Notes under the pieces: model-generated | Database searches by the model: none | What the model saw: only the letters and a program-made list of their open reading frames with translations | What the model was told of the DNA's origin: nothing | Assembly (NCBI GenBank): GCA_905200945.1 | Contig: CAJKMG010000014.1 | Span: forward strand, 5,403 to 69,402 | Length of the DNA stretch: 64,000 bases | Reading direction: 5' to 3' | DNA from: an uncultured Akkermansia sp. | GTDB lineage: Bacteria > Verrucomicrobiota > Verrucomicrobiia > Verrucomicrobiales > Akkermansiaceae | Position numbers and translations under genes: made by a program | Shown: piece by piece, positions 25,286 through 37,444 of the stretch | Layout of the letters: each line of letters begins with the position of its first letter | Position numbering within the stretch: position 1 is the first letter of the stretch

Positions 25286-26533
25286 TTATTTGATGGATTC
25301 CCAGACAATGCCGATTTCGTCAAATGGCACGTGTTCTTTGTTCTTATCCGGTTTCGGGACGCCGTAATTAGTCCGGAACAGGGGCAGGATGGGAGCTCCC
25401 GTTTTAGGATCCTTGCTCATGGGGGCCATTCCAACTTCTTCAAGCAGAAGGGTCATGCCGAATTCGCCGCCTGGGCCTTCACTAACTAGGATTTCGATGG
25501 GGTAAACCTTGCCCTGTTCCACCGTGAACTGTTTGCCGGCTGCCACACCGCGCATGGTGTTGTTCCAGTGCCCGGAAGTACTGTACCTGTAGAACGTAAC
25601 GGGAGGGACATTGATCCCCACTTCCCGGAGTTCCTTTTTCAAATCATCATTGCCGGGTTTGCCTTCCATGGCATCAAGCCATTTGGCATTGTTTGCCGTC
25701 ATTTTTCCTAGAGAAGCGGATTCCCAGCCGTAGTCGAAGACATTCTGTTTGTTAAACCTCACCACTAAGTAGTCGTCTCCCAGCCCCACGAATCGGAACG
25801 TGCCGGACTTGGGGGCGCGCACTTTGCCACGGTAAATGGCGAGCCACTGGCTAGGCTTCACTTTATCATCGCATCCATAGGCTTTGGGCGCGTCTTTGGC
25901 GGGAGTCCTGGGTATGTAGAACTGAGCTGCGTACAGTTGCTGCGGGGCCTTGTAAAAACGGTTCAGTTCCGATTCATTCCAGCCTTTGTTCACAAAGCGG
26001 GAAAGGAAGTCCCGGTACTGGTTCATGTTCATGTTGGTAGGACGTCCGCCAGGGGTTTGCTTGGTGTCGTAAAAGGTGCCTACCAGCGTGCTTCCGGAAG
26101 GCTGGGACGTTCCGAAGGCGGAAGTGGCGTCCCCCAGGTCGGGGCCGAAACCGTCCCCCATTCCGAGGGCGGTTCCCTCCTCCAGCATGACAGGTTCATC
26201 AGGCGGGTCAATGTCAATCTTGGGGAGGCTCACCGGAGCGGCGGCCGCAGCTACCACGACTTTAACGGGCGTCTCCGCGTGGGAGGAAGAGGAAGTTTCC
26301 CTCTGTACTTCCGGAGGCGGGGGCGTATCCGACGGCGGCGCATCGTCCGGTGTAATGTATCCGACGACTTTGGGCTCTTCCGGGGGGGCGATGATGATAG
26401 TCAGGGAGTAGAGAATGGCTCCAGCCAAAACGACGGAGAGAATGGATGTCGCTAATGCGGCAATATAATTTTTCCGCCTTTCCTTGCGCAGGGATTCTAC
26501 TGCGTCTTCCGTGGGTTCTATATGAAGGCTCAT
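25286..26533 (-). CDS. Membrane-anchored protein with proline-rich linker and PA14-like domain
   Basis: 415 aa from ATG 26533 (MSLHIEPTEDAVESLRK). It has a charged cytoplasmic N-terminus, one membrane helix (about 25-48), then a Pro/Asp/Val-rich linker (APPEEPKVVGYITPDDAPP) reminiscent of TonB linkers. The C-terminal half has a beta-rich domain with APKSGTFRFVGLGDDYLVVRFN, like the PA14 carbohydrate-binding fold. No catalytic motif is seen. The frame is open upstream to 26692, which would overlap the antiporter gene. A surface or periplasmic binding role is an inference. Confidence 0.72.
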   Translation of the reverse strand: MSLHIEPTEDAVESLRKERRKNYIAALATSILSVVLAGAILYSLTIIIAPPEEPKVVGYITPDDAPPSDTPPPPEVQRETSSSSHAETPVKVVVAAAAAPVSLPKIDIDPPDEPVMLEEGTALGMGDGFGPDLGDATSAFGTSQPSGSTLVGTFYDTKQTPGGRPTNMNMNQYRDFLSRFVNKGWNESELNRFYKAPQQLYAAQFYIPRTPAKDAPKAYGCDDKVKPSQWLAIYRGKVRAPKSGTFRFVGLGDDYLVVRFNKQNVFDYGWESASLGKMTANNAKWLDAMEGKPGNDDLKKELREVGINVPPVTFYRYSTSGHWNNTMRGVAAGKQFTVEQGKVYPIEILVSEGPGGEFGMTLLLEEVGMAPMSKDPKTGAPILPLFRTNYGVPKPDKNKEHVPFDEIGIVWESIK

Positions 26534-26642
26534 GCATGTATGATAGCACAAGAATCCCATATGTTGAGTAACATGAGGATAACAAGGATAACATGTCGGT
26601 AACGGAAAAGGTAGCCTTGCCGTCCTTTTCCTTATGGGCTTC

Positions 26643-27968
26643 TCAGCGTTTCCTCCGTCTTTCCGCTCCTCTCCGGGGCAGCGCAATGGCAAGGGTGGAG
26701 CAGATACCCAGAATCAGGGGATAATACAGGTATTTCATGATCAGCAGGGGGGAGACCTGGGAGATTCCTGCGGCCATGAGCATTTGAGCTCCGTAAGGGA
26801 TGACTCCCTGAACCAGGCAGGAAAAGGTGTCCAGAATGCTGGCGCTGCGCTTGGGAGGGATGTGGAATTTGTCGCTGATTTCCTTGGCGATGGGGCCAGC
26901 CGTGATGATGGCGATTGTATTGTTGGCCGTGCAGAGATTGGCCAGGGAGACCAGTCCGGCAATGCTGAATTCCGCGCCGCGCCTGCTGCGGGTGTGGGCC
27001 GTGATTTTTTCAATGATGTACGCGATGCCCCCGTTGAAACGGATGATGGCCAGCACGCCGCCGGCCAGCAGAGTAACGATGATCAGTTCTCCCATGCCGG
27101 TCATTCCGCTGCCCATGGCTTGGAACCAGGCTATGAAGGAGAAATACCCCATGCCGATGCCAATCAGTCCCGTTGCAAGAAGTCCCATGGTCAGAACGGC
27201 CATGACGTGGATTCCGGCCAGGGCTGTCACCAGCACGAGCAGATAGGGGAGTACTTTCATCCATTCAATGGAGATATCCTCCGCAGGGGGGGACTGCACG
27301 TTCCATCCGAGCAGGATGTAGCAGGCCAGGGCCAGCAGGGCGGCGGGAAGCACTACCTTTGCGTTGGCCTGAAATTTGTCCCGCATGGAACAGCCCTGCG
27401 TACGGGTGGCGGCGATCGTAGTATCAGAAATGAAGGAAAGATTGTCTCCGAAAAACGCTCCTCCCACCACAATGGCCGTCATCATGCCGGCGCTGACCTG
27501 AGTGGCCTGCGCCAGCCCCGTGGCTACGGGAGACAGGGCGACAATGGTGCCTACGGAAGTCCCTACGGAGAGGGAAATGAAGCAGGAGGCAATGAAAACG
27601 CTGGCAAGGAGCAGATTGTCCGGCAGCAGCCGCAGCGTGAGCTGCACGGTAGCGTCAATGGCCCCCATGTCCCTGGCAGATTGAGCGAAAGCTCCTGCCA
27701 GCACGAAAATCCAGATCATCATCAGGATGTTCCGGTTGGCCACTCCGGAGGAAAACAAATCCACCCGTTCCGTCATGCTTTTCCCGCGGGTGATGAAGAC
27801 GGCCCAGACGGCTGCCGCCGTAAAGGCCACTGTTACCGGGATGGCGTAAAAGTCCTGTACGGCTATGGAGATGACCAGGTAAAGCAGGAAGAAAACCAGC
27901 AGGGGGCTTAACGCCCACAAGCTGGCTTTGGCGGGGGGTGGATTCTGGTTGTCCGGGCGGTTGGCCAT
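26643..27968 (-). CDS. Na+/H+ antiporter, NhaC family
   Basis: 441 aa, very hydrophobic, with about eleven membrane segments. NhaC-type features include SVGTSVGTIVALSPVATGLA, GGAFFGDNLSFISDTTIAATRTQG (the conserved acidic transport-site region) and LCTANNTIAIITAGPIA. It exchanges sodium (or a related cation or amine) for protons across the inner membrane. The C-terminal tail is basic (RRGAERRRKR). It is the last gene of the carB-carA-gmd-fcl-nhaC minus-strand run and starts 27 nt after fcl. Confidence 0.88.
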   Translation of the reverse strand: MANRPDNQNPPPAKASLWALSPLLVFFLLYLVISIAVQDFYAIPVTVAFTAAAVWAVFITRGKSMTERVDLFSSGVANRNILMMIWIFVLAGAFAQSARDMGAIDATVQLTLRLLPDNLLLASVFIASCFISLSVGTSVGTIVALSPVATGLAQATQVSAGMMTAIVVGGAFFGDNLSFISDTTIAATRTQGCSMRDKFQANAKVVLPAALLALACYILLGWNVQSPPAEDISIEWMKVLPYLLVLVTALAGIHVMAVLTMGLLATGLIGIGMGYFSFIAWFQAMGSGMTGMGELIIVTLLAGGVLAIIRFNGGIAYIIEKITAHTRSRRGAEFSIAGLVSLANLCTANNTIAIITAGPIAKEISDKFHIPPKRSASILDTFSCLVQGVIPYGAQMLMAAGISQVSPLLIMKYLYYPLILGICSTLAIALPRRGAERRRKR

Positions 27969-27995
27969 GGGATGAGGGTGAAGCTGGCGGAAAAG

Positions 27996-29084
27996 TCAGT
28001 TGCCGGCAGCTTCCATCCGGCTCAGATACCACCGGTAAATGCGTTCCACTCCCTCTTCCAGCTCCACCCGGTGTTTCCAGCCCAGGGAATGCAGCCTGGA
28101 AACGTCCGTCAGCTTGCGCATAGTACCGTCCGGCTTATCTGAGTTGAATACCAGTTTGCCCCGGTAGCCCTCCGTAGCGGCAATCAGCCGGGCCAGTTCA
28201 CCGATGGAGATTTCCTTCCCGGTGCCGATGTTGATATGGCAGTTCCGCACTTCCCTTTCTCCTTCTTGCAGCTGGCAGAAATCCACTTGCTCCATCACAT
28301 GGACGCAGGCGTCCGCCATGTCCTCGCTCCACAGGAATTCGCGCAGGGGAGTTCCCGTACCCCACAGTTCCACGGAACCGGGGGTGATGCCGTATTTGTC
28401 CAGCACGGTCAGGATTTCCTTTTCTTCAGCCATTCCGTCTGCCTGTTCCACAGGACGCGCGTCCAGATCTTTCCGCACGGCGTTCCAGTCTCCTTCCATC
28501 AGGCATTTGGCCAGGTGTATCTTGCGAACCATGGCGGGCAGCACGTGACTGTTTTCCAGGTGGAAATTGTCATTGGGACCGTACAGGTTTGTAGGCATGA
28601 CGGCGATGTAGTTGGTGCCGTATTGCAGGTTGAAGCTTTCGCACATCTTCAACCCCGCTATTTTGGCGATGGCATAGGGCTCGTTGGTGTATTCCAGCGG
28701 GGAGGTGAGCAGGGCGTTTTCCTTCATGGGCTGGGGAGCTTCGCGCGGGTAGATGCAGGTGCTTCCCAGGAAGAGGAGCTTGGATACGTCATGCCGGAAG
28801 CTTTCCCCGATGACGTTTTGCTGAATCTGAAGGTTGCGGAAGATGAAGTCCGCCCGGTAGCGGGAGTTGGCGATGATGCCACCCACAAACGCCGCCGCCA
28901 GAAAAACGTATTCCGGCTTTTCCCGGTCAAAGAATTCCCGGACGGCTACAGGATCTTCCAGGTCCAGTTCTTTGTGCGTCCGGCCAATCAGGTCGGAATA
29001 GCCTTTGTTTTCCAAGGCTTTCCAGATGGCGGAACCAACGAGGCCGCGGTGTCCGGCCACAAAGATTCTGCTGTTTTTTTTCAT
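27996..29084 (-). CDS. fcl: GDP-L-fucose synthase
   Basis: 362 aa short-chain dehydrogenase/reductase fold. The NADP-binding motif is GHRGLVGSAI, and the catalytic set is STCIYP with Tyr/Lys in YAIAKIAGLKMCE. NLYGPNDNFHLENSHVLPA and FLWSEDMADACVHVME are diagnostic of Fcl/WcaG. It is about 40 residues longer than E. coli Fcl, with an insert around EQADGMAEEKEIL. It converts GDP-4-keto-6-deoxymannose to GDP-L-fucose. It starts 1 nt after the gmd stop, so the two steps are co-expressed. Confidence 0.95.
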   Translation of the reverse strand: MKKNSRIFVAGHRGLVGSAIWKALENKGYSDLIGRTHKELDLEDPVAVREFFDREKPEYVFLAAAFVGGIIANSRYRADFIFRNLQIQQNVIGESFRHDVSKLLFLGSTCIYPREAPQPMKENALLTSPLEYTNEPYAIAKIAGLKMCESFNLQYGTNYIAVMPTNLYGPNDNFHLENSHVLPAMVRKIHLAKCLMEGDWNAVRKDLDARPVEQADGMAEEKEILTVLDKYGITPGSVELWGTGTPLREFLWSEDMADACVHVMEQVDFCQLQEGEREVRNCHINIGTGKEISIGELARLIAATEGYRGKLVFNSDKPDGTMRKLTDVSRLHSLGWKHRVELEEGVERIYRWYLSRMEAAGN

Positions 29085-29085
29085 C

Positions 29086-30153
29086 TCAGAAATGGATGGG
29101 AGTTTGAACGTATTTCATGTCGTGGCGCACCATGATGCGTACGAGTTCCTCAAACGGAGTGGAGGTGGGGTTCCAGCCAAGAAGGGTTTTGGCTTTGGTG
29201 GGGTCTCCCAGAAGTTGTTCAACTTCGGCAGGGCGGAAATATTTGGGGTCCACTTCCACCAGGATATTACCCGTTTTCCTGTCGCGCCCGCGCTCTTCCA
29301 CGCCTTCACCCTCCCATTCCAGCTCTATTCCTGCCTCATGGAAGGCCAGCGTGCAGAATTCCCTGACCGTGTGCATTTCCCCGGTGGCGATGACGAAGTC
29401 TTCCGGTGTGTCGTGCTGGAGAATCAGCCACATGCATTCTACGTAATCTTTCGCGTAACCCCAGTCGCGCAGGGCGTTCAGGTTGCCCAGGTAAAGCTTG
29501 TCCTGCATGCCCTGGGCAATGCGTGCCGCCGCCAGCGTGATTTTGCGGGTAACGAAATTTTCTCCGCGGCGTTCGCTTTCGTGGTTGAACAGGATGCCGT
29601 TAACGGCAAACATATTGTAGGATTCCCGGTAATTCTTGGTAATCCAGAATCCGTATTGCTTGGCTACGCCGTAGGGTGAACGGGGGTAAAACGGCGTGGT
29701 TTCCTTCTGGGGGACTTCCTGCACCAGCCCGAAAAGCTCGGACGTGGAAGCCTGGTAGATGCGGCATTTCTTTTCCATGCCCAGAATGCGGACGGCTTCC
29801 AGCATGCGGAGGGTTCCCACGGCATCCGTTTCCGCCGTGTATTCCGGTACGTCAAAACTGACTTTCACATGGCTCTGGGCTGCCAGATTGTAGATTTCAT
29901 CCGGCTGCACGGTCTGGATGATGCGGATGAGTGAACTGGAATCCGTCATGTCCCCGTAGTGGAGGTTAATCAGGCGGTTTTTCTTCATGTCGCGCACCCA
30001 TTCGTCCAGGTAAAGGTGTTCGATGCGGCCCGTGTTGAAGGAGGAGGACCGGCGCAGGATGCCGTGTACTTCATACCCTTTATCAATCAGGAATTCTGCA
30101 AGAAAGGAGCCGTCCTGACCCGTAATGCCGGAGATTAATGCGATTTTGCTCAT
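29086..30153 (-). CDS. gmd: GDP-mannose 4,6-dehydratase
   Basis: 355 aa from ATG 30153 (MSKIALISGITGQDGS). It has the Rossmann motif GITGQDGSFLAEFL, HGILRRSSSFNTGRIEHL, the catalytic Thr/Glu of ASTSELFG and the Tyr-Lys pair in YPRSPYGVAKQYG. First committed step from GDP-mannose to GDP-L-fucose. The upstream frame to 30225 is open but lacks family similarity. Confidence 0.96.
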   Translation of the reverse strand: MSKIALISGITGQDGSFLAEFLIDKGYEVHGILRRSSSFNTGRIEHLYLDEWVRDMKKNRLINLHYGDMTDSSSLIRIIQTVQPDEIYNLAAQSHVKVSFDVPEYTAETDAVGTLRMLEAVRILGMEKKCRIYQASTSELFGLVQEVPQKETTPFYPRSPYGVAKQYGFWITKNYRESYNMFAVNGILFNHESERRGENFVTRKITLAAARIAQGMQDKLYLGNLNALRDWGYAKDYVECMWLILQHDTPEDFVIATGEMHTVREFCTLAFHEAGIELEWEGEGVEERGRDRKTGNILVEVDPKYFRPAEVEQLLGDPTKAKTLLGWNPTSTPFEELVRIMVRHDMKYVQTPIHF

Positions 30154-30302
30154 ATGGTGTGTTAGATGGTTTGATGGAGGGAGAGGTTGAGGAATAAAGG
30201 AGCCTCTCCCGGAGCCGCAATTCATGGACTCCGAGCCTAAATAACATATTTTCCCCAGCGGGGCGAGAAAAATGCTCCGGTTCGCAGGGAGGGGCAGCTC
30301 CG

Positions 30303-31421
30303 TCAGCGGATGTCCTGCCGCTTGCCGGCCGCAATCATCTGCTTGAAATCCCGGAACAGGTATTGGGGATCCCTGGGGCCGGGCGCCGCTTCCGGGTGGT
30401 ATTGCACGCTGAATACGGGAAGCGTCCTGTGGGCGATGCCTTCCACGGTATTGTCATTCAGATTGATCAGCGTTATTTCCACGTCGTCCGGCACGGTGGC
30501 CGGATCCACGGCAAAACCGTGATTCTGGGATGTGATACTGATTTTACCCGTTTTCAAGTCTTTGACCGGATGGTTCGCCCCCCGGTGCCCGAATTTCAGC
30601 TTGAAGGTTTTCGCTCCCAGAGCGTGGGAAATAATCTGGTGGCCCAGGCAGATGCCGAACATGGGCACTTTCCCAATCAATGCTGCCACTTCCCGGTGAA
30701 TGTCCGTCAGCGTGGCGGGATCTCCCGGACCATTGGAAAGAAAGACGCCGTCCGGTTTCATGGCAAGCACTTCCTCCGCCGTCGTGTGGGCGGGAACTAC
30801 GGTTACGCGGAAGCCGTTTTCCCTCAACTGGCGCAGGATGTTGTATTTAATGCCGAAGTCAAAGGCTACGATGTCGTATTCCGCAGGGGGAAGAGTTTTT
30901 CCCGTAACCAGCGCGTCCACTTCCTCCGGCGTCATGGGACGGGAACCGATTTTGTCCACGATGTTGCAGCCTTCCATGGAGGGGGCGTTTCTGGCTGCTT
31001 CCACGGCTTCCTCCGGCGTCAGCTCCGTGGTGAGGCAGGCGCGCATGGCCCCGGTGGACCGCAGATGCTTGGCGATTTTGCGGGTATCTACCCCTTCGAT
31101 GCCGATGACGCCCTGTTTTTCCAGCCACGGACCCAGGGATTCCGTGGCCCGCCAGTTGGAGTGAACTTTCGCCAGCTCCGCCACCACGAAACCGCTGACC
31201 TGCGCTTTGCCTGATTCCCCGTCTTCCGGGTTGACGCCGTAATTGCCGATCAGGGGATAGGTCATGGTGACGATCTGGCCGCTGTAGGACGGATCCGTCA
31301 ATACTTCCTGATAGCCGGTCATGGACGTGTTGAAGCAGGCTTCCCCCACTTCCGTGCCCGTGGCTCCGAAGTGCGAACCGATGAAGACGCTTCCGTCTTC
31401 CAGTGCGAGAATGGCTCTCAT
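30303..31421 (-). CDS. carA: Carbamoyl-phosphate synthase, small (glutaminase) subunit
   Basis: 372 aa from ATG 31421 (MRAILALEDGSVFIG). An N-terminal CPSase small-chain domain (FNTSMTGYQEVLTDPSY) precedes a class I glutamine amidotransferase domain with the nucleophile elbow GICLGHQ and the His/Glu of QYHPEAAPGPRD. It supplies ammonia to CarB for carbamoyl phosphate, used for pyrimidines and arginine. It lies downstream of carB (32-nt gap), the reverse of the usual carA-carB order. Confidence 0.96.
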   Translation of the reverse strand: MRAILALEDGSVFIGSHFGATGTEVGEACFNTSMTGYQEVLTDPSYSGQIVTMTYPLIGNYGVNPEDGESGKAQVSGFVVAELAKVHSNWRATESLGPWLEKQGVIGIEGVDTRKIAKHLRSTGAMRACLTTELTPEEAVEAARNAPSMEGCNIVDKIGSRPMTPEEVDALVTGKTLPPAEYDIVAFDFGIKYNILRQLRENGFRVTVVPAHTTAEEVLAMKPDGVFLSNGPGDPATLTDIHREVAALIGKVPMFGICLGHQIISHALGAKTFKLKFGHRGANHPVKDLKTGKISITSQNHGFAVDPATVPDDVEITLINLNDNTVEGIAHRTLPVFSVQYHPEAAPGPRDPQYLFRDFKQMIAAGKRQDIR

Positions 31422-31453
31422 GGTGATGTAAGTATGCTGTAGGTGGTGCGGGA

Positions 31454-34657
<3,204 letters not shown>

Positions 34658-34910
34658 AATGGCGATGGAAGAATCCTGTAGTCCTGGACCGCGGATTTCC
34701 GCCGGGGGAATTAAGTGCCCGCCGGGCTCCGGAGGAAAGTTTTTTTACGGTCAATGACGCGGATTTTTAGAGGGTGGGGAACGGTGGAAAATGGAGGAGG
34801 AAGGAGGCCGGAACAAGGCGCGCCAAGGCTCCGGAGCCGTGCCTTCCCTGCGGGCAGAGGCTTGACCCGCGAGGGGGGCGGCACAACTCCGGAGCCCGTC
34901 GGTGCACCCA
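34658..34910 (-). other. Gap between glnN1 and carB
   Basis: About 250 nt, GC-rich and gene-free. It holds three copies of CTCCGGAG (near 34726, 34832 and 34884), the middle one inside the palindrome GGCTCCGGAGCC. The word is common in this genome and I do not assign it a function. I see no convincing promoter for carB or terminator for glnN1. Confidence 0.4.
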
Positions 34911-37046
34911 CTAATAGATGAACAGCATTTCCCGGTACTTGGGGAGAGGCCAGGACCGGTCGTTCACCAGGGTTTCTGCGGCATCGACGCTGGTTCTCAA
35001 TTGGGACATCGCGGCAAGGATGTCCTCATGGCAGCTCGTAAGCGCCGTTTCCAGGGTATCCAGGTCGGATACGATGGAATCCAGGGCGTCGCCCAGCTTG
35101 TCCGCCAGCTTTTGCAGGGCGGCGGTACCGTTGGTCCGCTTGGCTTCCAGAGCCCTGGAGAGCGCGGCAACGGTTTGCCCGTATTCGTTGCGCAGGGCGG
35201 GGAGGATGATGGTGGCCGCCATTTCCCAGGACAGGCGCCCTTCAATGCGGATGCGTCTGTGGTATTCTTCCAGGAAAATCTCAAACCTGGATTCCAGCTC
35301 CCGCCTGGAAAAGACGCCGTACTTTTCAAACAGGGCCACATTCTTTTCATTCACCAGGGTGTAAAGGGCCGTCATCGTATTTTTCAGGTTGGGGAGGCCT
35401 CTGCGTTCCGCTTCCTTCACCCATTCCTCCGAATAGTTGTCTCCGTTGAAGATGATTCTCTTGTGTTCGGAAATCCTGCGCTTGAGCGTTTCCTGAAGCT
35501 GCGGCAGGAATGTTTCCGGAGCGAAGGAAGAAAGTTCTTCCGCAAGGGAGTCGAGGGCTTCCGCCACAATGGTGTTCAGGGTCATCATGGGTCCCGCGCA
35601 GGATTGGGCGGAGCCCGGTGCTCGGAATTCAAATTTGTTGCCGGTGAAGGCAAACGGGCTGGTGCGGTTGCGGTCCGTCGCGTCCCGGGGAAGGACGGGA
35701 AGCGTATCCACGCCGATTTTGAGCGTATCGTTGCGTTTGCCGCAGCCGGAAGAGCCATTGATCATATTCTCAATCACTTCATTGAGCTGGGCTCCCAGGA
35801 AAATGGAGATAATGGCGGGGGGCGCTTCGTTCGCTCCCAGGCGGTGGTCGTTCCCGGCGCTGGCCACGGAATTGCGCAACAGGTCGCTGTGCTTGTCAAC
35901 AGCCTCGATGATGGCGGTCAGGACGGTCAGGAAAATGGCGTTCTGCTGCGGGTCCGAACCGGGGTCCAGCAGGTTTTTGTTTCCGTAGGAAATGGACCAG
36001 TTGTTATGCTTGCCGGAACCGTTGACGCCTGCAAATGGCTTTTCATGAAGCAGGCATACCAGGCCATGCTTGCTGGCCTGCTGGCGCAGAATCTCCATCA
36101 CCAGCATGTTATGGTCGATCGCCAGGTTCACGTCCTCAAACAGAGGGGCCAGTTCAAATTGCGCGGGCGCCACTTCGTTGTGGCGGGTCTTGGCAGGGAT
36201 TCCCAGTCTCCAGAGTTCCTGTTCCACGTCACTCATGAAATTAAGGACACGAGGCTTGATGGAGCCGAAATAATGGTCTTCCAGCTGCTGGTGCTTGGCG
36301 GGAGGTGCGCCGAAAAGGGTGCGCCCCGTCTGGACCAGGTCCGGGCGGTTCAGGTAAAAATTCTTGTCAATGAGGAAGTACTCCTGTTCCGGTCCCAGCG
36401 TGATGGTCACGTGTTCGTCCGGAAGCCCGAAGCACTTCATCAGCTTCTTGACGGCGTTGCCCAATGCCTGGCGGGAGCGCAGCAGCGGGGTCTTCTTGTC
36501 CAGCGCGTCGCCCGTATAGGAACAGTAAGCGGTTGGGATGCAGAGTGTGGCTCCGTTCCCGTGCCTCTTGATAAAGGCGGGGCTGGTGGGGTCCCATGCG
36601 GTGTATCCGCGGGCCTCAAAGGTGCAGCGCAGTCCGCCGGAGGGGAAACTGGACGCGTCCGGTTCGCTCACAATCAGGTTTTTTCCGGAAAAGCTCATGA
36701 TGGGTTCCATCCCTTTGGGATCCAGGAAGGAATCGTGCTTCTCCGCCGTGGAGCCCGTCATGGGCTGGAACCAGTGCGTATAGTGAGTGGCTCCCCGTTC
36801 CAGAGCCCATTGCTTCATGGCGTGGGCCACATCCGCGGCAATGTCCGCATTCAGCGGGAGTCCGTCCTGGATGGTGGCCAGGAGGGTTTTTGCCGTGTCT
36901 TTGGGCAGATACTTCTTCATCACTTCCGTGCTGAAGACATCCTCTCCGTAATAATCAATGCTGACGGGGGCGCTCTCACTTACTCCGCCCACGGGCAGGG
37001 AAGCGATGGCGCTGATGGCTTGTGTTCGTGTCGAGTCACTCATCAT
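34911..37046 (-). CDS. glnN: Glutamine synthetase type III
   Basis: 711 aa from ATG 37046 (ATG 37043 is adjacent). It is the long GSIII type, unlike the roughly 470-aa GSI. Landmarks are an N-terminal family region (YYGEDVFSTEVMKKYLP), HWFQPMTGSTAEKHDSF, EPDASSFPSGGLR, TLGPEQEYFLID, ARHNEVAPAQFELAP, NGSGKHNNWS (substrate and ATP site) and a C-terminal helical tail. It makes glutamine from glutamate and ammonia. A perfect sigma-54 promoter sits 26-42 nt upstream, within the divergent region shared with gltB. That promoter makes the longer TTG start at 37100 impossible. Confidence 0.95.
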   Translation of the reverse strand: MMSDSTRTQAISAIASLPVGGVSESAPVSIDYYGEDVFSTEVMKKYLPKDTAKTLLATIQDGLPLNADIAADVAHAMKQWALERGATHYTHWFQPMTGSTAEKHDSFLDPKGMEPIMSFSGKNLIVSEPDASSFPSGGLRCTFEARGYTAWDPTSPAFIKRHGNGATLCIPTAYCSYTGDALDKKTPLLRSRQALGNAVKKLMKCFGLPDEHVTITLGPEQEYFLIDKNFYLNRPDLVQTGRTLFGAPPAKHQQLEDHYFGSIKPRVLNFMSDVEQELWRLGIPAKTRHNEVAPAQFELAPLFEDVNLAIDHNMLVMEILRQQASKHGLVCLLHEKPFAGVNGSGKHNNWSISYGNKNLLDPGSDPQQNAIFLTVLTAIIEAVDKHSDLLRNSVASAGNDHRLGANEAPPAIISIFLGAQLNEVIENMINGSSGCGKRNDTLKIGVDTLPVLPRDATDRNRTSPFAFTGNKFEFRAPGSAQSCAGPMMTLNTIVAEALDSLAEELSSFAPETFLPQLQETLKRRISEHKRIIFNGDNYSEEWVKEAERRGLPNLKNTMTALYTLVNEKNVALFEKYGVFSRRELESRFEIFLEEYHRRIRIEGRLSWEMAATIILPALRNEYGQTVAALSRALEAKRTNGTAALQKLADKLGDALDSIVSDLDTLETALTSCHEDILAAMSQLRTSVDAAETLVNDRSWPLPKYREMLFIY

Positions 37047-37071
37047 GGTTAACTGTTGTACCTTTTTCTCC

Positions 37072-37088
37072 AGCAAGAAACGTGCCAA
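37072..37088 (-). promoter_or_regulatory. Sigma-54 promoter of glnN1
   Basis: On the minus strand it reads TTGGCACGTTTCTTGCT (37088 down to 37072). The -24 GG and -12 GC are separated by exactly 10 nt, and it matches the YTGGCACG-N4-TTGCW consensus fully. The start of transcription is predicted near 37061, about 15 nt before the ATG. Confidence 0.85.
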
Positions 37089-37210
37089 CTTTTCAGGCAA
37101 ACTTTTGCATGAATGTGTTGATTGTTTTAATCAATTTATTATTAATATGATATAGATATATTAAAGAGAGGATTGCAAAGAAAGAAAGCGAAACTGCGAA
37201 TAAAAATGAA

Positions 37211-37257
37211 TTACAAAAATGTAAAATGACAGCAAGAGGGTGATTACAAAAATGTAA
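37211..37257. repeat. Two identical palindromes, candidate activator-binding enhancer
   Basis: TTACAAAAATGTAA occurs at 37211-37224 and again at 37244-37257. Each is a perfect dyad (TTACA-N4-TGTAA) inside a repeated 17-mer, with centres 33 bp apart (about three helical turns). They lie roughly midway between the two outward-facing sigma-54 promoters, about 145-185 bp from each -12 element, the usual range for enhancer-binding proteins. Confidence 0.65.
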
Positions 37258-37388
37258 AAAATTCTTCTTGGGAGGAACGATATTTTTATTCTGGCGTAAA
37301 ATGCCCTGTTGTGCCGGCAACCGCTCCAGGCTTTGTAAAACAGGGGTAGAGCAAATTGAAAGCGGAAAAACAGGAAGTCTGAACAATG

Positions 37389-37405
37389 TTGGCACGATTT
37401 TTGCT
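37389..37405 (+). promoter_or_regulatory. Sigma-54 promoter of gltB
   Basis: TTGGCACGATTTTTGCT, a full match to YTGGCACG-N4-TTGCW, with GG (37391-37392) and GC (37403-37404) separated by 10 nt. The predicted start of transcription is about 37416, 29 nt before the gltB ATG. Confidence 0.87.
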
Positions 37406-37444
37406 GCAAATAAGTCAGCTTAACCCAAACAAAGCAGCAAACTG

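Noticed and set aside
34721..34895. Three CTCCGGAG copies as a regulatory repeat
   Set aside because: The word is frequent throughout the window, including inside genes, so clustering here is not convincing.
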